Origin: SKLM01 sp964390305 | GTDB taxonomy: Bacteria; Chloroflexota; Anaerolineae; B4-G1 | Length of the DNA: 64,000 nucleotides | NCBI GenBank assembly: GCA_964390305.1 | Contig: CAYMHT010000003.1 | Location: 11,439-75,438 of the forward strand | Reading direction: 5' to 3' | Shown: in pieces, positions 16,478 through 28,135 of the stretch | Numbering within the stretch: the first letter of the stretch is position 1 | Layout: each line of letters opens with the position of its first letter | Position numbers and translations under genes: made by a program | Notes under the pieces: model-generated | The model's input: the letters and a program-made list of their open reading frames with translations, nothing else | What the model was told of the DNA's origin: nothing | The model's database searches: none

Positions 16478-19075
16478 ATGAATCTAAACAGGTTCACCCA
16501 GAAGGCCCAAGAGGCCGTGATGGAAGCCCAGTCGTTGGCGGGCAAGTATGACCACGGCCAGATCGAACCGGGGCACCTGCTTCTTGCGCTGCTACGCCAG
16601 TCCGAGGGGATCGTGCCGCAGGTTGTCCAGAAGCTGGAGGCCAACCCCCGGGAGATGGCGCTGTCGCTGGAGGGCGAGCTGAAGAAGAAGCCCAAGATCC
16701 GCGGCGCGGCGGCGCAGGTTGGGATGTCGCGCCAGTTGGGTCGGGTCCTGGAAGAGGCGGAGAACGCCGCCAGGCGAATGCGCGACGAGTACGCCAGCAC
16801 CGAGCATCTGTTGCTGGCGCTGACCGGTACGACAGGCGGCGATGCGGCCCGCTTCCTCGCGGCCTACGGCGTCACGGAGGATGCCGTGCTGCGTGCACTG
16901 ACCTCGATTCGAGGGAGTCAGCGCGTCACGAGTCAACATCCAGAGGCGACGTACCAGGCGTTGGAGAAGTACGGTCGCGACATGACTCAGCTGGCTCGGG
17001 AAGGGAAGCTGGACCCTGTGATTGGGCGCGATGAGGAGATACGGCGTGTGATGCGCATCCTCAATCGTCGCACCAAGAACAACCCGGTTCTGGTTGGAGA
17101 GGCTGGCGTGGGTAAGACCGCGATTGCCGAGGGGCTGGCGCAGCGGATCGCTCGCGGTGATGTACCGGAAGGGTTGAAGAGCAAGCGCATCATTGAGCTC
17201 GATATGGGCGCTTTGGTCGCTGGCGCCAAGTATCGTGGCGAGTTCGAGGAGCGCCTCAAGGCTGTACTCAAAGAGGTGACGGAGGCTGCGGGTCAGATCA
17301 TCCTGTTTATCGACGAGTTGCACACCGTGGTCGGTGCTGGAGCAGCTGAGGGCGCCGTCGACGCGGGCAACATGTTGAAGCCGAAGCTGGCACGCGGTGA
17401 GCTTCACGCCATTGGCGCGACGACCCTTGACGAGTACCGGAAGTACATTGAGAAGGATGCGGCCCTCGAACGCCGGTTCCAGCCAGTCTACATCGATGAA
17501 CCATCGGTGGAGGATACAGTCAGCATCCTCCGCGGGCTCAAGGAGCGCTACGAGGTCCACCACGGCGTACGTATCAAGGATTCGGCCTGCATCGCGGCCG
17601 CTACGCTCGGTGATCGGTATATCGCCGATCGCCAGCTGCCCGACAAGGCAATCGACTTGATCGACGAGGCAGCCTCCCGGCTGCGCATGGAGATCGACTC
17701 CAAGCCATCCGAGCTCGATGAGGTTGATCGGCACATCATGCAGCTCGAGATTGAGCGTGAGGCGCTCAAGAAGGAGGACGAGGAGGCGAGCCGAGAGCGT
17801 CTCGAGAACCTGGAGAGGGAACTCGCCAATCTCGAGGAGAGGCGGAAGGCGCTGCGCGCCCGCTGGGAGGAGGAGAAGAGGGCGATTCAGGCGGTGCGGC
17901 AGACGAAAGAAGAGATCGATCGGGTTCGTCACCGGATCGAGGAGGCTCAGCGTGCCCACGACTACGAGCGAGCCTCGGAGCTGCAGTACGGTCGTCTGTC
18001 TGAGCTGGAGAAGCAACTGAAGACTCACGAGCAGCGGCTGAACGACCTCCAGGAGGATGGCGCGATGCTGAAGGAGGAGGTGGGCTCGGAGGAGATCGCT
18101 GAGGTTGTCTCTGAGTGGACCGGCATCCCTGTGTCCAAGCTGCTGGAGGGCGAGCGAGAGCGGTTGCTCCGCATGGAAGAGGCGCTGCACCGGCGCGTGG
18201 TGGGCCAGGACGAGGCGGTTGAGGCGGTGTCGAACGCCGTCCGCCGTGCACGGGCTGGCTTGCAGGATCCAGACCGGCCGATTGGCACGTTCATCTTCCT
18301 GGGTCCTACCGGGGTGGGGAAGACGGAGCTGGCACGAGCGCTGGCTGAGTTTCTCTTCGATACGGAGGAGGCGTTGATCCGTATCGACATGAGCGAGTAC
18401 CAGGAGCGTCACACGGTGTCCCGACTCATCGGTGCACCGCCCGGATACGTGGGATACGAGGAGGCGGGTCAGCTGACCGAAGCGGTCCGTCGCCGGCCTT
18501 ACAGCGTGGTGCTGTTCGACGAGATCGAGAAAGCCCATCCGGAGGTCTTCAATACGCTCTTGCAGCTGCTCGACGAGGGCCGGCTTACGGACGGTCAGGG
18601 GCGGACGGTCGACTTCCGCAATACGATCGTCATCATGACGAGCAACGTCGGCAGCCGCTGGATAAAGGATCTGGGCATCGAGGAGGCTCGGGATAAGGTG
18701 ATGGAGGAACTGGATCGCATCTTCCGGCCGGAGTTCCTGAACCGCATCGACGAGATCATTCTCTTCCGCAGCTTGACCAAGGAGGATCTGCGCAAGATCG
18801 TTGATATTCAGATGCGCCGGCTGCGTGCTCTGCTGGAGGAGCGCAAGATGGCGCTGGAGCTGACGGACGAGGCGCGTCGGCACCTGGCCGAGGCTGGCTA
18901 TGACCCGGTCTACGGCGCCCGACCGTTGAAGCGTGTCATCCAGCGTCAGGTGCAGGATCCGCTGGCGCTTTCGCTCTTGCGCGGTGAATTCGACGAGGGC
19001 GATACGGTGCGCTTGGAGGCACCCGACGGTGACATCAGGTTCGAGAGGGCAGAGGCAGAACCAGTTCCGGCGTAG
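16478..19075 (+). CDS. clpB: ClpB disaggregase
   Basis: An 865-residue Hsp100. It has the Clp N domain (about residues 1-145), the first AAA+ module with Walker A GEAGVGKT (about 207-214), a long charged coiled-coil middle domain (about 410-520) and a second AAA+ module with GPTGVGKT (about 608-615). The full middle domain separates ClpB from ClpC and ClpA. ClpB works with DnaK to rescue aggregated proteins. I place the start at ATG 16478, five bases after GGTGGGTGG; the GTG at 16469 lies inside that site. It is controlled by the repeat-bearing promoter at 16310 and has its own terminator. Confidence 0.95.
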   Translation: MNLNRFTQKAQEAVMEAQSLAGKYDHGQIEPGHLLLALLRQSEGIVPQVVQKLEANPREMALSLEGELKKKPKIRGAAAQVGMSRQLGRVLEEAENAARRMRDEYASTEHLLLALTGTTGGDAARFLAAYGVTEDAVLRALTSIRGSQRVTSQHPEATYQALEKYGRDMTQLAREGKLDPVIGRDEEIRRVMRILNRRTKNNPVLVGEAGVGKTAIAEGLAQRIARGDVPEGLKSKRIIELDMGALVAGAKYRGEFEERLKAVLKEVTEAAGQIILFIDELHTVVGAGAAEGAVDAGNMLKPKLARGELHAIGATTLDEYRKYIEKDAALERRFQPVYIDEPSVEDTVSILRGLKERYEVHHGVRIKDSACIAAATLGDRYIADRQLPDKAIDLIDEAASRLRMEIDSKPSELDEVDRHIMQLEIEREALKKEDEEASRERLENLERELANLEERRKALRARWEEEKRAIQAVRQTKEEIDRVRHRIEEAQRAHDYERASELQYGRLSELEKQLKTHEQRLNDLQEDGAMLKEEVGSEEIAEVVSEWTGIPVSKLLEGERERLLRMEEALHRRVVGQDEAVEAVSNAVRRARAGLQDPDRPIGTFIFLGPTGVGKTELARALAEFLFDTEEALIRIDMSEYQERHTVSRLIGAPPGYVGYEEAGQLTEAVRRRPYSVVLFDEIEKAHPEVFNTLLQLLDEGRLTDGQGRTVDFRNTIVIMTSNVGSRWIKDLGIEEARDKVMEELDRIFRPEFLNRIDEIILFRSLTKEDLRKIVDIQMRRLRALLEERKMALELTDEARRHLAEAGYDPVYGARPLKRVIQRQVQDPLALSLLRGEFDEGDTVRLEAPDGDIRFERAEAEPVPA

Positions 19076-19089
19076 GGTTGACGTCAAAC

Positions 19090-19132
19090 GGCACCGGGGC
19101 CGCGAATGCCGCGCTCCGGTGCCTGTTTCTTT
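19090..19132 (+). terminator. Terminator of clpB
   Basis: GGCACCGG arms (from 19090 and ending 19123) frame a GC-rich hairpin with an AAT loop and minor mismatches, followed by TGTTTCTTT. The tail runs directly into the -35 box of the next promoter. Confidence 0.75.
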
Positions 19133-19159
19133 GTCCGATGAGGGGTTCTGGGGTATAAT
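19131..19159 (+). promoter_or_regulatory. Promoter of the ClpC-like gene
   Basis: TTGTCC (19131-19136) and TATAAT (19154-19159) are 17 bases apart. The -35 box begins in the T-tract of the clpB terminator. No CTAAYG repeats are present, so control differs from clpB. Confidence 0.72.
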
Positions 19160-19238
19160 CTACACAAAGTCTTCTGGCGGATGCTCCTACCGGGTCAGAA
19201 GGCGCACCGAAAGGTAGGCTAGAGGAGAGTATTGGCCG

Positions 19239-21740
<2,502 letters not shown>

Positions 21741-21773
21741 CCTCGCTCGCCCACGTCAGGAATCGTGGAGCGG

Positions 21774-21803
21774 AAGGGCCCGAATACTCTCGGGCCTTTT
21801 TCT
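21774..21803 (+). terminator. Terminator of clpC
   Basis: GGCCCGA (21777-21783) pairs with TCGGGCC (21790-21796), followed by TTTTTCT. The 168 bases from here to the end of the DegV gene hold no supported gene. Confidence 0.82.
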
Positions 21804-21971
21804 ATGCCTGTGAAGCACCTGTAAGGGGAGCTGGGAACGAAGATGCTCGATCGCCTGGTTCGCGACACCCCAAGCGCGGGCACCTGCTGGCTCTCAGTCG
21901 CCGCCTCGGAGGGTCTGGAGCTGGACGGGAACCCGGGATCGGTCCCGCGTCGCCGCCGAACGCCCATCTGC

Positions 21972-22826
21972 CTATGGGGTAGGGAAAAAGCTGACCCCGA
22001 CTGTCCCAGGCCCGGAGTGAACAGCGAGCGCCGGAGAGAGCTCGGTGACGACTGTCTCCAGGCAGTCGAACCGCTCCGTGACCATGGTCTGTAGCTTCCC
22101 CAGCTGTTCCTGTGCCGCCACGTGGGTGAATGCGACTTTGATGCGCGCTCCCTCTCCGACTCTGTCCTGCATCAGATCGACCATGCGGCGGTAGGCCCTG
22201 AGCCGGCTCCGTGTCGTCCCAAGAGCAACGATTTCTCCGCCTTCCAGGCCGATGAGGGGCTTGATGTTGAGCAGCGAACCGACGAGATGTTGGGCCTTGC
22301 CAATCCGTCCCCCCATGTGGAGGTACCGCAGCGTGTCCGCTGTCTGAATCATCATTCCCTGTTGGGCGACCTCTCGTGCCCGCCGCAACACATCGTCAAA
22401 GCCGCGGCCCTCCGTGGCCGCGCGAGCAGCCTCGATTGCGGCCCAACCCTGCGACATAGCCACCTGGAGCGTGTCCACGACTTCCACTCGCAGATCGGGC
22501 GTATGTTCCCTGAACATCTCGACAGCTGCCCGGCACGATTGATAAGCCCCACTTCCTTTGGATGTCATCGTGAGGGCGATGATGCCGTGCACCCGGGCGG
22601 CCAGATTCTTCAGGCCTTTCAAGTAGTCGCCCGGGGCAGGATTAGAGGTCGTGGGCAGTCGCTTGGCCTGTGCCAGCCAATCTGCAAACTGCGTCGGCTT
22701 GACGTCAACCATGTCACGAAGGGTTATCAAGCCGCGGTGGATGTAGTAGGGCACAATCTCGATCCGCAACTTCTCCACCAGTCTATTCGGGATGCTGGCT
22801 GTTGTATCTGTCAGAATACCGATCAT
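21972..22826 (-). CDS. DegV family fatty-acid-binding protein
   Basis: A 284-residue DegV protein with the N-terminal signature IGILTDTTASIPN, the central TSNPAPGDY (Thr and Ser of the lipid-carboxylate site) and LRYLHMGGRIGKAQH. DegV/FakB proteins hold a fatty acid for the kinase FakA, which makes acyl phosphate for phospholipid synthesis; no fakA is in the window. I choose ATG 22826, about ten bases after GGGAGG, over ATG 22844. It is the last gene of a leftward group of small membrane proteins and a glycosyltransferase. Confidence 0.9.
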   Translation of the reverse strand: MIGILTDTTASIPNRLVEKLRIEIVPYYIHRGLITLRDMVDVKPTQFADWLAQAKRLPTTSNPAPGDYLKGLKNLAARVHGIIALTMTSKGSGAYQSCRAAVEMFREHTPDLRVEVVDTLQVAMSQGWAAIEAARAATEGRGFDDVLRRAREVAQQGMMIQTADTLRYLHMGGRIGKAQHLVGSLLNIKPLIGLEGGEIVALGTTRSRLRAYRRMVDLMQDRVGEGARIKVAFTHVAAQEQLGKLQTMVTERFDCLETVVTELSPALAVHSGPGTVGVSFFPTP

Positions 22827-22849
22827 GCGTATTCTTCCTCCCATTAGTC

Positions 22850-22984
22850 TCAGAACAGGGGAGCGGGGGCCCTACCACCGGTGACGATCGCAGTGATGAC
22901 GGCCACGGCGATGACAACGGAGACCCGGCCGACGGCGATTCTGACCCCTGGCGCCGAATTTGTCCATCTCCCCTCCTCCTTCAT
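22850..22984 (-). CDS. Possible 44-residue membrane peptide
   Basis: The ATG at 22984 overlaps the TGA of the upstream membrane glycosyltransferase in an ATGA junction, and the stop lies 23 bases before the degV start. The deduced peptide has a basic N-terminal part and one hydrophobic segment (VSVVIAVAVITAIV) ending GGRAPAPLF. GC-rich third positions in the hydrophobic part fit coding. I recognise no family. It could be a coupled single-pass peptide or chance; another overlapping frame with a good ribosome site (ATG near 22970) gives an Arg-rich peptide without a plausible fold. Confidence 0.38.
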   Translation of the reverse strand: MKEEGRWTNSAPGVRIAVGRVSVVIAVAVITAIVTGGRAPAPLF

Positions 22985-24657
22985 CTGAGCGAACAAAGCT
23001 GGGGGAGCGTGGATACACGATCCGATCCGTCCTTGGGGCGCAGAACGTGGTAGTAGAACCCATTCATGCATACGTGCTCCACGGGTTCGTAGTTTTGGCC
23101 GATAGCCTCAAGGACAGGCGGCGGATAGAACTGGGCACGGAAGATGACCAGATCAAACCTCTGCCGATTCACGTAGTCGATGATCTCAGACGTGTCAAGG
23201 AGGCCGTTATTATAGAGGTTAAGCAGCTGGGTCGGGTTAGTCACCACCGGCTTGTCGGCAAGGATACTGAACATGGCCTCCTCGCTCAGGATTGGACCGT
23301 CTGCGGCCTGGACGAGGGCCATGAGTCGGTCCCCTGCTGCGTGGTCTTCAGGTGTGAGCGGATGCCCAAGCTGCGTGTAACCCATAGCGTCGTGATATTC
23401 GACCGGAGCGCAGTGTGTTGAGGCCAGGTTGTCGCCTTTCCCATACGCGAGTTCATCGTCCACCCCGAGCGCGCGGGACACCGGTCCAAATACAGGGCCG
23501 GAGGTGGGGAGATGGAGCATACGCGGGGCCTGCAACAGGTACAGCACCGGGATCATCACCGCCAACAGCGGCCGAGCCGAAACGTCAAGTCGTCGAATGC
23601 GCAGCTCTGATCTCCGTATCGCATGGCGCAATTTGCCCAGACAGAGGCCGGAGGTCAGACAGGCAGCGGCGACGGCCGTATTGAAGTAGCCGAACCCTGC
23701 TCCCCACTTCCCGCTGAGGGCCCCGACGCCAAGGGCGAACAAGAACCACACAGAATAGGCTGACAACCGATCCCAGAACAGCTCGTAGACCAAATAGCCG
23801 ACGGCCAGGATCGCAAACAGGGTGTGCAGACGGAACCACTGTCCGAAGAGAAACAGCGATCGTTGGTAGTCGAACGCATTGACGTTAGCCTGGATGATGT
23901 TGACCCACCATGCGCCCTCTGTGGCCACATTGATCAGCCAGAAGACAGAGCCGGCAGCAATAGCTAACCCTGCGCCGCCCACGATGGCTTTCTTGATGTC
24001 CCTCAGAAAGACGTACGACAGAGCTGCTGCCACCGTAAACACCGCGGTCTGTTTGGTATAGCCGGCACAGAAGAGCATAACCAGGCCCAAGATCAGGTTC
24101 CGCCTGCCGTGCCTGGGGTGTTCGAACCCGGCGATGAAGGCGATAGCCAGTGTCTCGAACATCACCAGCGTCATGTGCATTCGGGACAGCGGGCCAATTT
24201 GGTGGACATAGTTGGAGGCGAGGAAGCCGAGACCGGAGAGCGTGGGAACCAACCAGGCTGTCATCCAGTCGCGGTCAACGTCTTGGGTATTGCGTCGAAC
24301 GACGACGAACAGGGTGCCCGCAGTGATAAGGGTGGCGACAAAGGACAGTAGCCTGCCGGCGATCAGGCGGGGGCCGAAGATGGGGAGTAAAGGGACGATC
24401 AACAGATGGAACATGGGCGGGTAGTTGGAGGCGTAGAAAGGGAAGGCGGCGTTGTCGCGGTAGGGCCACTCGCCCCGCCTGTACAGAATGGCGTCGTAGA
24501 GCTCGAATCCTTCCCCTTGATCGTAGTCAAAGGGCCAACGGAAGAGGTCCACTGCGTACGAGACGTAGATGGCCAGATAGCCTACGTAAGCGGCGATGGC
24601 GAGAACAGCGAGCACCGCAGTGAGACCTCTGAGGATGCGCGATAGGGCTGGGTTCAT
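22981..24657 (-). CDS. Polytopic GT-C (GT39-like) glycosyltransferase
   Basis: A 558-residue membrane protein starting at MNPALSRI; the longer upstream frame is Arg/Cys-rich and not coding. A first membrane helix is followed by an acidic loop DYDQGEGFELYD with PYRDN and NYPPMFHLL, the layout of GT-C enzymes such as ArnT and PMT, which use polyprenyl-phosphate sugars. About ten further hydrophobic helices and a C-terminal extracytoplasmic domain (about residues 430-558) follow. The acceptor is unknown. It follows a small membrane protein by 11 bases and overlaps the next small frame by ATGA. Confidence 0.75.
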   Translation of the reverse strand: MNPALSRILRGLTAVLAVLAIAAYVGYLAIYVSYAVDLFRWPFDYDQGEGFELYDAILYRRGEWPYRDNAAFPFYASNYPPMFHLLIVPLLPIFGPRLIAGRLLSFVATLITAGTLFVVVRRNTQDVDRDWMTAWLVPTLSGLGFLASNYVHQIGPLSRMHMTLVMFETLAIAFIAGFEHPRHGRRNLILGLVMLFCAGYTKQTAVFTVAAALSYVFLRDIKKAIVGGAGLAIAAGSVFWLINVATEGAWWVNIIQANVNAFDYQRSLFLFGQWFRLHTLFAILAVGYLVYELFWDRLSAYSVWFLFALGVGALSGKWGAGFGYFNTAVAAACLTSGLCLGKLRHAIRRSELRIRRLDVSARPLLAVMIPVLYLLQAPRMLHLPTSGPVFGPVSRALGVDDELAYGKGDNLASTHCAPVEYHDAMGYTQLGHPLTPEDHAAGDRLMALVQAADGPILSEEAMFSILADKPVVTNPTQLLNLYNNGLLDTSEIIDYVNRQRFDLVIFRAQFYPPPVLEAIGQNYEPVEHVCMNGFYYHVLRPKDGSDRVSTLPQLCSLR

Positions 24658-24668
24658 CGTGGTCTGTG

Positions 24669-24908
24669 TCAGGCCGGCCGGTCCCCCAAACACACCAAGA
24701 TCACGCCCACCACAACGGCGCCCAGTCCGAGACCGACCCCGATTCGCTGCAAAGGGCCGAATCCGCTCCATTGGCCGGCGTTGAAGGCGTCCACAGCGAC
24801 AGTACCGAGGATGCTCAGGGTAGCGAGGGTGATGACAAAGATGCCGAGCTGACGTTTGGTGACCATGCCTACAGGAGCTTCCGGTCTTCTCATTGGGGCA
24901 AACAGCAA
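24669..24908 (-). CDS. Small membrane protein with two hydrophobic helices
   Basis: Up to 79 residues; possible starts are ATG 24908, 24893 and 24866, none with a good ribosome site. Two hydrophobic helices (LGIFVITLATLSILGTVAV and IGVGLGLGAVVVGVILVCLG) form a hairpin with a short loop. It is the first gene after the promoter at 24923-24950 and sits 11 bases before the GT-C glycosyltransferase, so it may be an accessory to it. I recognise no family. Confidence 0.6.
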   Translation of the reverse strand: MLFAPMRRPEAPVGMVTKRQLGIFVITLATLSILGTVAVDAFNAGQWSGFGPLQRIGVGLGLGAVVVGVILVCLGDRPA

Positions 24909-24922
24909 TTCTGATTGCCTGG

Positions 24923-24950
24923 ATTATAGCATGGGGATACACAGGTGCAA
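24923..24950 (-). promoter_or_regulatory. Promoter of the small membrane protein/glycosyltransferase/degV group
   Basis: On the minus strand TTGCAC (24950-24945) and TATAAT (24928-24923) are 16 bases apart. It is divergent from the kinase promoter at 25016. Confidence 0.65.
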
Positions 24951-25015
24951 CTTAAGGCGTGAAGGCAGACTTGTGTCTTCTACACCGCACAACACCCCGT
25001 TGCGTGTTTCGTTAC

Positions 25016-25044
25016 TTGACTCTATAATTGCCCAGGATTATACT
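25016..25044 (+). promoter_or_regulatory. Promoter of the Ser/Thr kinase-PP2C pair
   Basis: TTGACT (25016-25021) and TATACT (25039-25044) are 17 bases apart. The leader to ATG 25077 is about 26 bases and shows no ribosome site. Confidence 0.75.
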
Positions 25045-25076
25045 GCCATCGAGTGATCCCACTCCGCTAGATAATC

Positions 25077-27050
25077 ATGACACCCTCAGATTCCTTCGAC
25101 ACGCCCAACACTGAGGGCCTCTGGCCCGGTTCTGCTGAGCGTGCCGAAGGAACGCAGCGAGATCCCGCGGCAGAGCGCGTTGAGGGGACCAGGTCCGTTC
25201 ATCAGTCGCTCGATTCGGTTGAAGGGCGCCTCCCGGAAGCCTATCTCCTCCAACACCGCTACCGCATTCTGGGCGTGTTAGCCATTGGCGGCATGAGCGT
25301 GGTCTACAAAGCACAGGACCTCCGGTTCTCTGGGGTGAAGCGCGTCTGCGCGGTAAAGGAGATGGTCAACAGCGCCAATGACCCGGAGGTGCGAGCGATC
25401 ATCCTCCGCAATTTCGAGCGTGAGACGAGCATACTCGCGGCCCTGAGCCATCCAGGCATTGTCCGAATCTACGATTGCTTCAGCGACGCGAACCGCAGTT
25501 ACGTGGTGCTTGAGTTCGTGCGCGGCAAGGATCTAGAGACGGTTCTCGCCGAGACCAAAGGCCTCCTGCCGGAGGCCAAGGTCGTCAGTTGGGCCATCCA
25601 GGTCTGTGAAGTGCTAGACTACCTCCACAGTCACGAACCTCGCCCGATCGTCTTTCGTGACATCAAGCCATCAAACCTGATGCTCGATGAATACGGGCGG
25701 ATCAGACTGATCGATTTCGGAATCGCCAAGATGTTTCAAGGCGGCAGGAAGGGCACAATGATCGGGACCGAGGGCTACTCGGCGCCGGAGCAGTATCAGG
25801 GCGTCGCTGATCCCCGAGTGGACGTCTATGCTCTGGGGGCCACGATGCACCATCTGCTGAGCAAGCGCGACCCGCGTTTGGAGCCCCCGTTCTCCTTCCA
25901 GGAGCGTCCGATCCAGGAGACGAATCCCGCTGTCTCTGAGGAGTTGGTTGAGGTCGTGAACCGTGCCTTGGAGTACGACTGCAACGACCGGTATCGTTCC
26001 GCCGAAGAGATGGAGCGCGCACTGAGGCGCCTCTGCTCCGCTGGCAGGTCGAGCCCTACGACTGCCTTTGGCACCGCTGCAACTCTGCCTGGCCCGATCT
26101 CTCCGCTGTGGCGTTTTGCTTCTGAAGACGAGATTCGATCCTCACCCGCTGTCCACAACGGGGTAGTGTACGTGGGTGGTTATGACCATAACCTGTACGC
26201 CCTTGACGCCGAGGCCGGCGAGTGCTTGTGGAAGTATCCGGCAGATGGAGGAATCGCCTCTTCGCCCTGTGTGCACGAGGACATTGTTCTCGTCGGGTCG
26301 GCAGACTGTGTCCTCTACGCTGTTGACGAGGACAGCGGGCGCATCCGCTGGACGTGTCCCACTCAAGGCAAGGTGTGGTCGTCACCCCGGGCTGCGTTTG
26401 GTCACGTCTTTTTCGGCTCTGATGATCATCATCTGTACGCGGTTAACGTTCAAAACGGTCGCCTTGCCTGGAGGTTCGAGACCGAGGGCAGAGTGCGCTC
26501 GTCGCCAGCGATCGGCGATGATGCCATTTACATCGGGTGTGAAGGGGGCACTATCTATGCCGTGAACACGGGTGGCAATGTCCGCTGGAGCTTCCGTGCG
26601 CGAAGGGGCGTGACCTCGTCTCCGGCAATTGCGGACGAGATGGTCTACGTGGGCGGTCAAGATAGGGTCGTCTACGCCCTCGACCGTCGATCGGGGTGGC
26701 TGGCGTGGCGGTACCGTACGGATGGTCCCGTCATCTCGTCGCCCACGGTGAGTGGCAATATGGTTTTTGTCGGTTCTGCCGATGGTCACTTGTACGCATT
26801 GGAAGCGGGGGGTGGACGGCTCGTCTGGCGCCACGCGACGGACGGTCAGGTGACGTCATCCCCGCTTCTGTTCAACGGAGCGGTCTACTTCGGGTCGGTG
26901 GACGGTTGTCTGTACAGTCTCGACGCCAGGACAGGCGATCTGAGGTGGAGATTTCGGACCGATGGCCCGGTGACGTCCTCGCCCGCCGCTGCGGATGGGG
27001 TGATTTACGTCGGCTCCTGTGACTGCCATGTTTACGCCCTCCCTGCGTGA
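25077..27050 (+). CDS. Hanks-type Ser/Thr kinase fused to an eight-bladed PQQ-like propeller
   Basis: A 657-residue protein. The kinase domain (about residues 60-320) has a Gly-rich loop (LAIGGMSVVYKA), the ATP lysine in CAVKEM, a catalytic loop FRDIKPSN (Phe in place of the HRD His, common in such kinases), DFG (LIDFGIAK) and APEQ. Residues about 345-657 form eight repeats of roughly 38 residues, each with an SSP turn and a VYVGG-DHxLYALD-like strand pair, as in PQQ-type propellers. No signal peptide or membrane helix is visible, so the sensor appears cytoplasmic. The PP2C phosphatase gene starts 24 bases downstream and probably reverses its action. Confidence 0.93.
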   Translation: MTPSDSFDTPNTEGLWPGSAERAEGTQRDPAAERVEGTRSVHQSLDSVEGRLPEAYLLQHRYRILGVLAIGGMSVVYKAQDLRFSGVKRVCAVKEMVNSANDPEVRAIILRNFERETSILAALSHPGIVRIYDCFSDANRSYVVLEFVRGKDLETVLAETKGLLPEAKVVSWAIQVCEVLDYLHSHEPRPIVFRDIKPSNLMLDEYGRIRLIDFGIAKMFQGGRKGTMIGTEGYSAPEQYQGVADPRVDVYALGATMHHLLSKRDPRLEPPFSFQERPIQETNPAVSEELVEVVNRALEYDCNDRYRSAEEMERALRRLCSAGRSSPTTAFGTAATLPGPISPLWRFASEDEIRSSPAVHNGVVYVGGYDHNLYALDAEAGECLWKYPADGGIASSPCVHEDIVLVGSADCVLYAVDEDSGRIRWTCPTQGKVWSSPRAAFGHVFFGSDDHHLYAVNVQNGRLAWRFETEGRVRSSPAIGDDAIYIGCEGGTIYAVNTGGNVRWSFRARRGVTSSPAIADEMVYVGGQDRVVYALDRRSGWLAWRYRTDGPVISSPTVSGNMVFVGSADGHLYALEAGGGRLVWRHATDGQVTSSPLLFNGAVYFGSVDGCLYSLDARTGDLRWRFRTDGPVTSSPAAADGVIYVGSCDCHVYALPA

Positions 27051-27074
27051 GAGGAGGCCGGTTCAACAGCGAGT

Positions 27075-27938
27075 ATGGGTTTTCTGCGCGGATTGCTGAT
27101 GGGGAAGGACGAATCACCCCCGGAGTCAGACCCTTCGGTTGCCCGACGGCCCTCGCCTGCGCTCTCCAAGTTTGAGGTGGGATGGGCCACCGATGTGGGC
27201 AGGATGCGTGATCACAACGAGGACAGCGCTCTGCTGATCACAGCTGCGCAGGATGGCGACGACCCGCGACGCTCGTTCGGTCTGTTCGTTGTGGCCGATG
27301 GGATGGGAGGGCACCGGGCTGGCGAGGTTGCGAGCTCTCTGGCGGCCCGGGTAACGGCTCATTACGTCGCGGAACGATGCTATCTGCCCTCCCTGATCGG
27401 CACGGAGCGCGACGCTGATGAGCCAGCCCCGACAGAGGTTCTCATTGGCGCCGTGCGTGCGGCGAACGACGCTGTGTCTCATCACGTGCCGGGAGCGGGC
27501 ACGACGCTGACGTGTGCCCTGGTGGTGGGCTTGCAGGCCTACATCGCTCACGTGGGAGATAGCCGAGCCTACATGCTTAATGAGGCGGGTCTGGAGCAGA
27601 TTACGAACGATCATTCGTTGGTGGATCGTCTGGTTGAGACGGGCCAACTCACGCGGGATGAGGCAGCCGTTCATCCGCAGAAGAACGTGTTGTACCGGGC
27701 CGTCGGCCAAAGCCGCGCGCTGGAAGTGGACACCCACGTGCGAAGTATCCCACGTGGTGAGCGCCTGTTGCTGTGTAGCGATGGCCTCTGGGGGATGGTG
27801 AGTGAGGCGGATATTGCCAATCTGATCAGAGGAGCCCCCTCTCTTCAGGAAGGGTGTCAGAATCTGGTGGCTGCCGCGAACGAGGCCGGTGGGCGAGATA
27901 ACGTCACCGTGATCCTCTGGCGGTCCCCGCTGGGTTAG
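27075..27938 (+). CDS. PP2C-family Ser/Thr phosphatase
   Basis: A 287-residue PPM phosphatase with the metal-binding motifs RDHNEDS (about 49-55), VADGMGGH (about 76-83), GDSRAYM (about 159-165) and GGRDNVTVIL (C-terminal). The N-terminal 35 residues are a variable lead. It needs Mn or Mg and should dephosphorylate targets of the adjacent kinase; the two genes are 24 bases apart and face the same way. No membrane segment is seen, which matches the soluble kinase. Confidence 0.94.
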   Translation: MGFLRGLLMGKDESPPESDPSVARRPSPALSKFEVGWATDVGRMRDHNEDSALLITAAQDGDDPRRSFGLFVVADGMGGHRAGEVASSLAARVTAHYVAERCYLPSLIGTERDADEPAPTEVLIGAVRAANDAVSHHVPGAGTTLTCALVVGLQAYIAHVGDSRAYMLNEAGLEQITNDHSLVDRLVETGQLTRDEAAVHPQKNVLYRAVGQSRALEVDTHVRSIPRGERLLLCSDGLWGMVSEADIANLIRGAPSLQEGCQNLVAAANEAGGRDNVTVILWRSPLG

Positions 27939-28135
27939 GCCCTCGTGGATATGGAACAACCACACCTATGCTGTACCTGGTGCCTCCGCGACGCAAGAGG
28001 CGATCCAGCGCGCCCATCACGTGCAGTTCTGCGCGATGCCCAGAGCCGCCGGGCCAGTGAGCGGACGGCGGACCCGCGCTCGGGTCGAACTCAAGGTCGC
28101 GGTCGAAGAGTGAGATTTTGAATGGAGAGCTGGAC

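Noticed and set aside
27968..28060. A 30-codon frame after the PP2C gene
   Set aside because: No ribosome site, Arg/Pro/Ser-rich, no following structure; treated as intergenic.
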